Origin: Eleginops maclovinus
Taxonomy: Eukaryota; Chordata; Actinopteri; Perciformes; Eleginopidae
Assembly (NCBI RefSeq): GCF_036324505.1
Contig: NC_086358.1
Coordinates: forward strand, 5,795,768 to 5,859,767
DNA: 64,000 nucleotides
Direction: 5' to 3'
A program made the position numbers and the translations under genes. Below, one piece after another: positions 13,201-24,921 of the stretch; positions within the stretch are counted from its first letter, which is position 1, and each line of letters opens with the position of its first letter. The notes beneath the pieces were generated by a model. It searched no databases. It was not told the origin of the DNA and was given only the letters and a program-made list of their open reading frames with translations.

Positions 13201-16200
13201 TGCAGACAGTTCTCTAGATTTCTTTTTACCCAAGATGGGAAGAAATTATTGACAGACAGTGGAGGGTGATGCCAAAGAGCACAGGATGTCATCACTGGGT
13301 GTTTTCTCTTCTCATTTCCAGTCTAACACAAGCGTGGCTTGGGTTCCAACCACGATGAACAGTACCCAAACCTTCCTGAACACCCGCAATTCGACAAACC
13401 TCTCTAACCAAGCATTAGACGAAATTGCAGCCAGTGACATAACCTCCAGGGCGAACTATATCTACAGTCTGCTGGCGGCGCTGGGTTTCATAGCGGGCTG
13501 CTTCCTGTTCTACAGCTTCACCCAGACGTACAGAGCGCTGAAACGGCTGGCCTGGCTCGACCGTTTGCTCTGGGCGTTTTGTGGCCTCCAGCTGCTGCTT
13601 CTGCTCCTCTCTCTGCACGTCGTGGTTTACATTCCTGCGTACCTGCACACCACAGGTTTGGGCTGTGCTGCTCTCTCCTTCACCATAAACACAGTCTCTC
13701 TGTGCAGCCTGTTCGTTTTAGTGCTCATGGCCTACGTCCTGACCCTGGATCCTCCATCCCACGCCCTGCTGAGGAAGCCTTGGGTCTGCGCAGCTTTGGT
13801 GAGCCTGACTTCTTTTCTGATTTCGCTGATGCTGGCAGGGCTTCGTGGACCCAAAGAGGGTATGCAGGAAGAAGCCGATTGTTTTATGGATCCAGTCCGT
13901 GCTGGAGTGTCATATGCCGCCGCAAGGTTGTGCCTGGCTTTTTTGATTCCCTACCTCCTTCAACTGGGACTTCTGATGGCTGGCTGCGTCCGGCAGTGGA
14001 AATCTAAAAGGCGTTTCCTCTCCGGCTCCGAGGAGGGCCCTGTGTTCCTGACGGTGACTGTGGTGACGTTTTTCTGCCAGCTCTTCTACAGCGTGGTGCT
14101 CGTGAGAGGAGCACAACTGGACCAACTCGCTTCACTAAAGAAGGAGGTGCTGAGCCATCGCGAGCATGCGTTTCTGACCGTGGCCAGGCTCGTGTTGTTC
14201 TCAGGGAGCAGCGCCAGCCTCCTCATCGTGCTGCTTATGCACCGGACGTGTCGAGAGAGTCTCCACGGAGCGTTGAGGCAGCTGAGGGACTGCTGCAGAA
14301 GACCGGGGGCCACCCAGACCAACAGAAACATCATAGCCCCCCACATCGAGATCACAGACACCCTACAGGATATAGAGTCATAGAGGACAAAACTCTCCTG
14401 ATGCATCAACAAACTTTTGAATGTGATGTTTAAGACGTATATTTAATCTAACTTTTAAATGTTTTCCTTTGTTTTCCTTGCATGCTTTTCTCCTTTTTAG
14501 TTTGTAATGATTTTTTAAATATCTTTTTTTGTACAGTTTTACAAACTTTTGCTGTACATATTCTAAATTGTGCAACATGCACAGTCCTGCAGTAATGAAC
14601 ATATGTTTATAAAGTTCTTGTAATAACTCCTCTCTGAACAAAACCATTAAAAGGACTTACTGTTGCTTCTACTGGCAATTTTCTATTTTATTAATCTGCA
14701 TTAGACACAACTCTTTTCTCTGAAAACAGACTTTGTTTGCATAAACACTGCTTGCACAAAAGCCCATTTAATCAACATGCCTAAAGACCTCCAAATTTCC
14801 CAGAATGCAACATAGGAAAACATTTACTCCAGGAAAATAAAAGTCAGTGTCAATATTCTCCATGTACTTATTTCTAAAGCTGTTAAAATACCGAAACAAG
14901 CCAGGCGAAGTGATACTCTGAACGTTCCGACACATTTCAGGAAATGTATGGGCACGAGTTCTAGGAATGACTGAGCTGCATGGATCACATATAACCGTGG
15001 TGCCAACATACAGTGGCGTTAAACGAGGGACCGGTAGGAAAATGTAGGGCTGGGTTGAATATGATGCTGGCGTTACATTTAGTTTCTGATTCACACTGTG
15101 CAAAAATCACAAAAGCAGCCATTCCAGGCAAAGATCTATCATGCCATAGGTCAATCACACAATTATTGAACGCATAATATGATGCATTTCAGCATTAACA
15201 TGGCGAATTCTCCACAAAAGAATGCATGTAAAACCAAAACAGAAACCATAGGTGCTGCAAAACTAATGCATCTCTTTGTGTCTGCAGAAGAGATGGAGTC
15301 AGACTACCCTGCCTGTCCTTTGTCTTGTTTTGTGTAAATAAACTGTTGGTCCGTCTTTGCCAGGAATCCCCTAACTCCCATATTTATATATTGTAACATA
15401 CTACAATCATATTCAGTCTTGCTGTAAATGGTGGGCGGTACCACAACACTTCTCTGGATACACTGCGACACCTGCTTTCAAAGTCACCACCATCTGGACA
15501 GGGAGGATTAGAAAAACTGAAATGCAGAAAACCAAGGTAGGTTCTTAAGAAATATATGTACAAAGTCAAATATAATTCATATTAAAGCCACCTGACTTTT
15601 ATTGCGTTATACTTTTCTGTATTCAGTAGATTTGCTTCAACTAGCAACTGAAGCACAACTCTTGAAATGTGTCAGATTTTCTAGTTTTTGTATGTCGTAT
15701 TATTTAATTGAGAGAGACAGAACTTTTGCAATGTTTTATCAAATTAAGGATACTTTGAATCTGCATCGTGAAAGCCTATTTATTCACACTAGGACTGTGT
15801 AACAAAGCAAAAACCTTTTACAATATGGCATCTTTTCTGGAAATTCAATTAATAAAATGTCTAGAAGAAATAACCTTAACATAGGAAATCCTTTTTTTGG
15901 TGAGAATTAAATACTTGAAAAATAACTACAATTCTCTTAATTCTCAATTACAAGAATTTCATTTTGAATAAAATAGTATGAAAGAAAATAAGTATGTATG
16001 TGTGTGTGCATGGACCGAAAAACATAGTAAAGAAATGCATTTAACACTACATTTTCGGATAAACTTAAATTTGTACTTGTTATCATTTCAGAAAACGTAT
16101 TTGAGTATCACGATATCTCGACATATGATTTGAAAGATGATAAGTACTCGTATAAATTGAAACCCAGCCCTAACACTCAATAAATCTACTTCTTAAGGAA

Positions 16201-18717
16201 CTGAAAACACTGACTTTCTGCATTTCTACTCTCTGTCTAGAACAAAGAGTGGCCATCACTACACTACCACGACGCAGAAAGAGGAAACAGAGGACACCAC
16301 AATCTCCACTGGGGCTAAACCCTTGGAAAATTAAGCACTATGGCTACTTAATGGTTAGCTACTGCTAACACCAGATCAACACAACAGTGCAATTTATATA
16401 ATATGGACACAACGATGTACGTGGACAACAGCATCTTTCCTGCTCAAATAAATGACTCAAAGGCAATCATCTCTGATTTCCTGCTGGCAGAAAATCCTCA
16501 GCATTACATTATCAGCCTCTTCCTCTCCAGCCTCTACATTATATTCCTGTTCCCTGTTGGCTTCATCGGGAACATACTCATCTTAGTGGTCAACCTGTAC
16601 CACAGGGGATGCCTAACAGCTCCGGACCTCTACTTTGTGAACCTGGCTGTGGCCGACTTGGCCCTCGTTGCTGACTCTCTGATCGAGGTGTTCAACCTGA
16701 AGCGGGGTTACTACGACCGGCCCGGCCTCTGCACCTTCATGAATCTCTTCCAGCAGGGCAACATGTACAGCAGTGTCTTCTTCCTAACCTGGATGAGCTT
16801 TGACCGGTTTGTCGCACTGACCGGCTCGATGGGTCGCAGCATTCCACATCCACGCCTCAGCTGCTGCCTCATCTGGGTGTCCTCCTCTCTGCTCACCGTG
16901 CTTCCTTTTGCTATAACTCAAAGGCAGCATGCAGGAGATCTCCACTTCTGCTTTGCAAATGTATCCCAGATTCAGTGGCTGGAGGTGATGCTGGGTTTCC
17001 TGCTGCCTTTCTGCATCTTGGGTCTGTGCTACTGGAGAATAGCAAGGGTGCTCGCGCGGAGTCAGAAGGCACAGGACAGCCCCCAGCCGAGGCCTCGCAG
17101 GCAGAAAGCCTTGAGGATGATCTCAGGAGCCGTGTTAGTCTTCTTCCTCTGCTGGCTTCCAGAGAATGTGTTTATTAGTGTTCACCTTCTGAGAGGCGGC
17201 GCAGACGGCGGCACACTGTGGCAGGACTACCCTCTGACTGGTCACGCTGTCAGACTTGCTGCGTTTTCTAACAGCTGCCTGAACCCGCTCATCTACAACT
17301 TCCTCGGGGAGACCTTTCGAGATAAACTGAGGAGAAGTTTCAAGCTGAGCAGGTCAATCTCAGGAAAATATCTCCGTGTATCAGCGTTGATCTCCTCTGG
17401 CCACGCAACCTGCTGCAGAGCAAACCAGTCTGCACATTTAGGCTTAAACATCCTTCCACAAAACTGGGCTAATCCTGCAAAATGAATACATGTGCCATCT
17501 GTGTAAAGACATCATTTATGGAGAATGTGAAAGAAAGGACTCGGATGCGGCGGAAATGTTTGTGTTGTATCAGTTATTTAAAAACAATAAAAATTCACAA
17601 CCTACACGGCAATAAACCGGATTCTGTTTCAAATAACCTTCTGCACAGTGAACAAAGGAATGCTAACCAGGAAAAGCTGATGAGAACACAAGGGATGTAC
17701 AACAGACCAATTGTTGCCATTAGAAATGAATTTAGTAATAAAACTCAACCGTACGAAACCTATTTAACCTCTCACCAACAACTGCCTTCAAAACATGACT
17801 TTTGGGTGCTTTAATTTGGGCCGTGTAGCACATTTAAACATCTTTGTTTTGAAGTTGCTGTATCATTGCCTGCATGAGTTAAGTTTTGTGTATGAACCCA
17901 CACCAGTAAGCAGTCAACATTCACCCGAATACTCAAAAAAAACAGCAGGAAACAAATGGAGAACACACTTACCTCACTTTTCTCTGCCTTTTGTTTCTTT
18001 TTGTGTTTCTTTTCCTTTTTCTGTTTTTTATCGTCTGCTGTGACGGTCACGTGAGGAATCTCTACTGGAGCCTCCTGAAGTAAAATAAAAATAGTGTTAT
18101 TTGAGCAATGTCAGTTTTTGTCATCTCAAACAGGTATGACTATTACACAAATGTTTGCCATTATAGATTAATTTAGAAATAAAACTCAACTGTACAAATG
18201 CTATTTAAACTCTTACTAACAGCTTTCTCCAAAACTTGACTTTGATGCATTTTGTTTGTTTAGCACCTTCACACATCTTCGTTTGGAAGACTTTGTCATT
18301 GCCAGCAAAAGTAAAGATTTTTCTACATGAACCCACACAAGGAAGCAGTCAAAATTCACCTGAATACTCACAAAAACAGGAGGAAAAAAATGGAAAACAC
18401 ACATACCTCACTTTGCTCTGTCTTTGGTTTTTTTATGCGTTTCTTTTCCTTTTTCAGTTTTGTATCGTCTGCTTCTATTGTCACAATCTGTACTGGAGCC
18501 TCCTGAAATAAATATAAATTCATTGTTTTTATTGGAGCAGTTTTCGTCACTTCCATAAAAAGGTACAGTTACAATGGACTGCTGCAGTGTTCACCTCAAC
18601 TTCCATCTTCTTCTTCTTCTTTTTGACTTTAGAGTCCATTATTTCTTCCTCGTGAACCTCGGTGACATCTGAACTCTGCTTCTTCCTTTTAGACGAACTG
18701 GTCTTGTCTTTAGCCAT
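10229..18717 (-). CDS. c7orf50: c7orf50 homologue (WKF-domain nucleolar protein)
   Basis: Homologue of human C7orf50, a lysine-rich, probably nucleolar protein with a C-terminal WKF domain; its biochemical role is unknown. Coding exons: 18595-18717, 18407-18502, 17973-18074, 11760-11971, 11209-11290, 10229-10408; all phases agree, giving 264 aa (human 194). The start is [13 protein letters not shown]. Residues 1-107 are almost entirely Lys/Glu-rich. The WKF block ([20 protein letters not shown]) begins near residue 185, followed by [18 protein letters not shown] and a tail ending QLLS. Exons 2 and 3 are tandem-duplicated versions of one another, which explains much of the extra length. The 6 kb intron 3 contains two receptor genes on the opposite strand; in human, GPER1 and GPR146 also lie in the C7orf50 region. 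Confidence 0.9.
12886..14383 (+). CDS. Divergent orphan 7TM receptor, nested in c7orf50 intron
   Basis: I do not recognise this gene by name. The start I favour is spliced: an ATG at 12886-12888 is followed at once by GTAAGT, and a strong acceptor (long pyrimidine tract, TTTCCAG) ends at 13321. The joined product is in frame (M then SNTSVAWVP) and has 354 aa. An unspliced ATG at 13286 would give 365 aa. The N-terminus carries N-glycosylation sites at residues 3, 14, 24 and 27. Seven hydrophobic segments follow (about 46-68, 80-104, 116-143, 155-175, 200-224, 245-266, 287-312). Class A features kept: Cys116 at TM3 with Cys188 in extracellular loop 2, Trp155 in TM4, Pro211 in TM5. Missing: the TM1 GN, DRY, CWxP and NPxxY motifs. 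It occupies the place where other vertebrates carry GPR146, but does not resemble it closely. Confidence 0.75.
14384..16402. other. Spacer between the two receptor genes
   Basis: Non-coding DNA inside the c7orf50 intron. It holds the 3'UTR of the orphan receptor (candidate ATTAAA near 14645, or AATAAA near 15335) and the 5' region of gper1. No coding exon was seen on either strand. Confidence 0.5.
16403..17485 (+). CDS. gper1: gper1, G protein-coupled estrogen receptor 1
   Basis: A single-exon class A receptor of 360 aa (human 375) that mediates rapid, non-genomic estrogen signalling; in fish it is tied to oocyte meiotic arrest. Landmarks in order: TM1 [15 protein letters not shown]2 [19 protein letters not shown]; Cys at the start of TM3 (GLCTF) paired with the loop-2 Cys in HFCFANV; TM3 end SFDRF (DRF in place of DRY); KALRMI and then CWLPENVF in TM6; [21 protein letters not shown] in TM7 and helix 8. 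These blocks match zebrafish Gper1 closely. The C-terminal tail differs, as is usual. A candidate polyadenylation signal AATAAA lies near 17586. It is nested in the c7orf50 intron on the opposite strand. Confidence 0.95.
   Translation: MDTTMYVDNSIFPAQINDSKAIISDFLLAENPQHYIISLFLSSLYIIFLFPVGFIGNILILVVNLYHRGCLTAPDLYFVNLAVADLALVADSLIEVFNLKRGYYDRPGLCTFMNLFQQGNMYSSVFFLTWMSFDRFVALTGSMGRSIPHPRLSCCLIWVSSSLLTVLPFAITQRQHAGDLHFCFANVSQIQWLEVMLGFLLPFCILGLCYWRIARVLARSQKAQDSPQPRPRRQKALRMISGAVLVFFLCWLPENVFISVHLLRGGADGGTLWQDYPLTGHAVRLAAFSNSCLNPLIYNFLGETFRDKLRRSFKLSRSISGKYLRVSALISSGHATCCRANQSAHLGLNILPQNWANPAK
17710..18145. repeat. Tandem duplication unit A (contains c7orf50 exon 3)
   Basis: Unit A matches unit B (18150-18575) along its length, in intron as well as exon. 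Shared landmarks include AATAAAACTCAAC, GAACCCACAC, AAGCAGTCAA and CACTT/CATACCTCACTT at the donor. Offset between units is about 430-440 bp. Divergence is appreciable, so the duplication is not recent. Confidence 0.85.
18150..18575. repeat. Tandem duplication unit B (contains c7orf50 exon 2)
   Basis: Partner of unit A. The contained exon (32 codons) and the exon in unit A (34 codons) both start EAPV, carry ADD and then a KKEKK lysine block, and both end with Ser-Glu before the donor. Both are phase 0 at both ends, so either can be included or skipped without changing the frame. Confidence 0.85.
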
Positions 18718-19073
18718 TATATAAATGTTCTTCTACAAAAGAAAAACATGAGCATGTTACTACACAACAGAACTCATACCGTTACTTAATTTATCTGGCA
18801 TTAGAGAGAGACAACACAAACACAGACTGAGAAGGATGAGGATGGTTAATTTGCTGTGATAAACATTACATGACGCTGACACAGAGTATAAAAATGTCGA
18901 CCTTGACTATAACCTAATATTAAAGCTCGCCATGTAGTTTTTCATGGCAAAAAAACAAAGGGACAACGTTTACTACTGTATGTACAGCAGTAGCAAAATG
19001 AAACTGCTATTACTACTAAAATGTTATCAGACAAATATTTTATCTCACTGTTCTCATAAACAAATGTACTTAC

Positions 19074-19150
19074 TTGAACAGCGAAACAAGCGTGTATATA
19101 TCCGAAAAGCACAGATCAAGCATGGGAACTCAACCAGGAAGTGATGTCGC
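19074..19150 (-). other. c7orf50 non-coding first exon (predicted)
   Basis: On the minus strand a good donor (CAA then GTAAGTA at 19073) follows a GC-richer stretch, and an acceptor TTTTGTAG lies just upstream of the c7orf50 start codon. This predicts a 5'UTR exon ending at 19074. Its 5' end is approximate. An ETS-like AGGAAGTG lies at the upstream edge. Confidence 0.5.
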
Positions 19151-19725
19151 CTAGGTGAATCCTGATTGGACGGAGATTGCTCATTGTTTGTGATTGGTCG
19201 ATGTATGTGGCCACTTCAAAGACCCTCGATGGGATGGCAACTGAAACTTTCAAGATCTTCATTTATATAATATGACCAAACTAAATTAAAGATTACAAAA
19301 ATAATGACGGTTCAAGATTGCTAGTGGTTTCTCAGTACTAAACATGCATCATTACCACACATTATATGAACAGAGTAGCAAACAGACAATTAAAAGCAGT
19401 TTTGTTACAATGAGGCGAAAACATAAACGCAGCTGGTAGTGAGGATTAGAATTCTATTTATTAAATATGTATATCATTATTATATATCAATTAAAGATTT
19501 TTATTTCAAGATTAATTACAAGCTGATTCAAATAATTAGGGCTTCAGTCGTAGCTCGAAACGTTAGACACATTATAGCGGAACGTTCCAAACCAACAGCG
19601 ACACCGGACACCATTCAATGCTGCACAATGTTGTGTTACATGACCTAACTAAGGTGCATTTGGTAAGAACAACTTCAGAATATTTGACCTCACTCCGTGT
19701 GTCCTAAAACAACAAGGTCTCCGAG

Positions 19726-21089
19726 ATGTACACAACAACAAGACGGGTTTTCTCCAGCCTTACACGCGTGGCTTTAATTCGAGGGAAATTCGTTCATAAT
19801 GCGACACCGACCGTCGGGTGAGTAACCTGTTAATAAATCCGCTTATATGACCCACGTTGACTCTGTCAGAGGGTCGTGATTCAATAACAAGGTTTTAACT
19901 GTAAGACATGATCCACCTTATTCCGTGAACAACATATGGTATGATATTTATGATATATTGTCATAGCCAGTATATTTCTGCATGGTTACATCATTTTGGA
20001 AGCTGTAGCCTATTGGAGTTCCACATTATGATATCTGCTTACCAGAAGATGCAAACCCATGTTGATATTCTGCTTTGTAAAGCTCTCTCTCTTTTTAGTT
20101 TAAGCCTCACTATTTGGTTAACCCTCTCCATACTGTGTCCTGTCCTGATATTAACTTATATAAATTCCTCACTAGCTATAAAAACATTACAGTATTCATT
20201 TAATATTAGGTTTCTGACAAGCTGCCACTATATAACGATTACTGTTACCAGCAAAAAGATAGTATGATCAATTCTCAAAGTTGATTTTAGTGTACCAGGA
20301 CCTACTGAGTCTCTGTGTACTTATAGAAGTGTTTAGTTAAGATACATTACATCAGGGGTGTTAATATCCAAGGTTAAATCACTTGGATCGGATAACATAT
20401 TCATGGGTGCTGCCAGGATTTGTAATAATAATGTACTCTCAATGGGAGAGCTGCATAGTTTGTCCACAGAGGGCACCATCACTATGTACATCCCTGTCCA
20501 CAATAAGAGGCACAAATAAAAATGAAGGTGACAATAACATACAAACTGTGAGAGCCTTACTGATACCACATTTTGAAACTGATGGAAAAAAACCTCTATA
20601 TATATTGTATCCAAAGTTTTTGATCCTTAATCAAAATCAGTTTAACCTTTTTAAATGTGCATTATTGGGAAGTTTGATTTATAAAAGTATGAAGTACAGT
20701 TATGTTATAATTATACTTTAGTACAGCACTTGTAAAGGTAGTAAGTTACTCGATTTTCCTAACTGATTTTTCTATTCTTTCTCAGCAAAATGAACAGCAT
20801 GCAGTCCCTCGCTCTGAGCTCTCAGAGGTCGGCTAACTCCACAGATGGCGAGGAAGAGGTGGACAGTGAGCCCATCAAGTTCTCCACCAGTAAAGCCAGT
20901 CACAGGACTTGGAAAGTCAAACGCTCCCTGGGGTCCAACCAGGAGCGCTCCTGGAAGAAGGTCCTCCCTGTCAGCCTGGTGTTCACCGGCCTGCTGCTGT
21001 GGGCTATACTGAGGGACAGTGGTCTAAACCTGGACACTCCGCTGCATGAGCATTTACCCAACACGCTTTCAGACGAAGAGAAAGAATAA
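19726..21089 (+). CDS. uqcc4: uqcc4 / ccsmst1, complex III assembly factor
   Basis: UQCC4 (CCSMST1, human C16orf91) is a small mitochondrial inner-membrane protein needed for assembly of the cytochrome bc1 complex. Two coding exons, 19726-19817 and 20786-21089, join at phase 2 and give 131 aa. Residues 1-31 form an Arg-rich, acid-free presequence (MYTTTRRVFSSLTRV). The family core follows: EPIKFSTSKAS (59-69), WKKVLP (87-92), then one membrane span (about 90-106) ending LLLWAILRDS. This parallels human RPIEFSSSKA and WWKVLP. The 3'UTR has a candidate AATAAA near 21605. Human C16orf91 neighbours UNKL and GNPTG, which fits this window. Confidence 0.88.
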
Positions 21090-21639
21090 ATCATTTCAAC
21101 AAATGTGGGACTTAAGGTGTATATATCTATATTTATTGACTGTATTTCAGACTGTGGCAGCAAGTTATTGCGCCGATAATACCCGACTTTGTAGCAGGGA
21201 AGCCGTCCAATGCTACAGAAACTGATGTATTGTTGTTGACCATGTTTTGCCTTTTAAGCTTTCAGTTCAATGTGGATTAAATGTGATTCAAGCTACACAG
21301 CTTTGTTTTGTCTTCCTATAGCAATGGTCCTTCTACAACACATTACAGCAAACTCTTGCAAGATGAAGCTCTTTATCTTGTTGAATTTTGCATGCATTAA
21401 TGCACCCATTGAAGTGTCTTGATTTATAATCCTCCGCTTTATATAACGTGCTTTTATTTGAGAGACAGGGGAAGATATGAAGCCAACAGTCCCAGGCTAG
21501 ATTCAAACGCAAGGCCTCCACTTTGGGACCAAGCCCCAGTACATACACCTCAGATGCTCAATTACAGCACCTTGAATTAAATATTATGCACAATAACCTG
21601 CATAAATAAACATTAAGAAAAAAGCAATTCAAGACAGTT

Positions 21640-21660
21640 TGAGGTAGCGGAAAGTTTATT
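21640..21660 (-). terminator. H3.3 polyadenylation signal
   Basis: AATAAA on the minus strand (TTTATT at about 21655), some 320 bases past the H3.3 stop. It marks the likely 3' end and lies tail to tail with uqcc4. Confidence 0.6.
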
Positions 21661-21973
21661 TACAGCACAACAAGAAACCCCATGACATGCAAACAAAGGA
21701 GTAAAAGGGTAGAGATTCTAAAATAAGAGAGTAAACCTGAGAAAGGCAGTGGAATATTTTGTTGATCAGCATATTACAGATATGAAGCTCTATTCTACAG
21801 GGAATTAGTTGATAAGGTAGAGGGAAATGAAGAGTACAAAAAGGAAAAACGTGCCTGAAACTACAAATGACAACTTATGGTACACATGCTGGTAATAGTT
21901 CCAAGATTTACAAAACAAAACCCAGTCGATCCCAACCCACCCCCCCACTAAAAAGATAAAATACACGAATCAT

Positions 21974-22648
<675 letters not shown>

Positions 22649-23430
22649 TCACCTGCAGGTCTGAAAATAAACCAAAAATGATGCCAAAGGCCATTTAGAT
22701 TTCATAAAGTAATGTTGTGGGGCTCACTTTCATCATTTACCAGTCCTAATTACTACCCTGGTGAATTCAAAGCTACACTGCAGCAGCTTCACCATTAACA
22801 GTCGACTATGACCTACATCCTAATTCGAACATTAACACTACTATGGCGAGATTTCAGTTGTAACCCTTGGTGGAAATTACTGCTGGCCAACAATACACGT
22901 CTTTTTTAGCGGCAACCCATTCGTCTGGGGACCAGTCTTTATGCAGATGTCGTGTAACCGGGAGACCGAGGGTTTTAATTATACAAAACAAGCCTCTCTA
23001 AAGCCGCGCCATTAAGCTTCGGGACCGACACACGTTTCTTTGCTGTCCTTAGCTATCAGACTTAAAGCTAGCCTCGACCGTTGCAAAATGGCGCCAGCTA
23101 GCTTCCAGTAGCTTAACATCAATACTGAAAACACCGGCAGCCATCTAAACCATTTTGATAAATAATAACTCAATTGAACCTCTGTTACATTGTTAAAATA
23201 CTGTTCTTAATGAATCAGATTTTTATAAAGTACATCAAATGTAGCTAGGGTTTAGCAGTCTGGCTATGGCGCGCGCTGTTTTGTTGTGAAGTGACTGAAG
23301 ATTAGCGTTACTCAAATTGTATTTTTAACAGATCTAAACAACATGGGAATAAAAACGCAGCTTACAAGGTATAACAATAAGGTCGTAACGTAGCTGAAAA
23401 ACAATAGAAGTAGTTGCCGCTTCCACATTA

Positions 23431-23605
23431 CCTTTTTTGTTTATTTTCCCGGGAACTCCTACGTCGTCTTTAGGCGTCGCTCGTCTACAGATTGAAAGGA
23501 GTAGCCGGTGCTATTTATACTGTGAGATGAGCACGATTAGAGTCCTGCCTCTGAATCAATGGGATTGGTTGTCACTCAAACCCATAAAGACATTTCATTG
23601 GTGGA
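23431..23605 (-). promoter_or_regulatory. H3.3 promoter and non-coding first exon
   Basis: On the minus strand a TATA box (TATAAATA, 23512-23519) is preceded upstream by two inverted CCAAT boxes (ATTGG on the plus strand at 23564-23568 and 23597-23601). About 30 bp downstream of the TATA lies a short exon ending in a GTAATG donor at about 23430. This is the usual layout of vertebrate H3.3 genes: an untranslated first exon and a roughly 0.8 kb first intron. Confidence 0.7.
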
Positions 23606-24360
23606 AAATGAAAGTCTGTTGCCAACCGCCAATGAGAGGCAAAGAAAAAAGAGGAAGGATCAGTGCTTGTGCCATTGATCCGTATGAATTGAAACATTTG
23701 GACATGATTTGAACAAGTGACATTTTATAAATGGAGTTCTCAACCTATGGTTTTAACGCTCGACATGTTTATTTTTAACGTTCATTATAATAATATTCAT
23801 GAACTCGAACATGTTTCTTCCAAGCCCTAGTTAGTTATTGAATGAGCTTTTGGTTTTACATCCACAGGACTCATTAAATGTTCCCTCAAAGAAGGGAAAT
23901 CATGAAGCTGAAATGCCTTTCTTTCTTTTAAATGGAGCAAAACAGAACCCAGCTTCCCTACAACATATTTGTAATGTCATGTGTATTTAGTGTAATTATT
24001 TTTAGCAGCAATGATTGGTGTGGTCAGTGGCAGGCGGTGACATTCAGCTTGCTTGATTGTATCGCATGACACTAGTTATATTTCACCACACACTCGATAC
24101 AGCTTTTGCTTGCTTAAAAATGTGTTTTATTTATATATTTTTTCATTTTTATATGGCTTCCACCTGTTTGTTTATATATATGGCTTTAAAAGTTAGAAAA
24201 GCTAGAAATGAAGCCTTTTTGAGAATGTTATCATCATTTACCAAAACCTCCTTGTCTTTATAATTTTTTTATTTATAAAATACATCACGTGTCTGTAAAA
24301 TCTGTATCTTTATGTTTGCGTTTATTCAAATGTGTGTTTTTTCTTAATTCACTCACTACT

Positions 24361-24608
24361 GGATCAGGAGAACACCAGCAAGCGGAACCCTTCGCGCTGG
24401 GGAAAGATTCCCAGACGGACCGATTATTGAATCACACCGCTGGTAAGTTTATGGACATGAAATGATATTACGGAAAAGAAATAGCAGTCTTTTACAAATG
24501 TTTTCTAAAAACCTGATCCTGTTCCGTTGAGTTTTGTTTATCCCTGAAACGTCGAGGTAAATATTTCCGACGACTTTCAGCTGAAAACCTGCGACTCAGA
24601 GAATCATC
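24361..24608 (+). other. 5'UTR exons of the c8orf33-like gene (predicted)
   Basis: A GC-richer stretch ends at a consensus donor (CTG then GTAAGT at 24443). A pyrimidine-rich acceptor (CGACTTTCAG) ends at 24580, leaving a 138 bp intron and 28 bases of 5'UTR before the ATG at 24609. The 5' limit is approximate. Confidence 0.45.
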
Positions 24609-24877
24609 ATGACCGAGCAGAGGCTGCTGTTTATGGGTACATTAAACCTTACAAACCCCAGACAGCATGAATTGCATCTAAGATCCTTCCTGTAAAGGCA
24701 TGTGTGTTCCTTCTGTGATTCCAGCACAATAAGGTTGTGCAAAAAATACATCTGTGCAATGTACTTATTAATGTCTTACATTTTAATTGATATTCTTGAA
24801 TATAGCATTCTTGCAGTTCAACAAACCTAACAATAGATCCGATATTTCAGAATTATTATCAACTGTTGATATAATGA

Positions 24878-24921
<44 letters not shown>

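Noticed and set aside
13579..14007. A 142-codon plus-strand frame in another phase
   Set aside because: It is an out-of-frame shadow of the orphan 7TM receptor.
12886..14383. Naming the nested receptor gpr146 by position
   Set aside because: The motifs that define GPR146, such as its TM2 block and TM7, are not present, so position alone does not justify the symbol.
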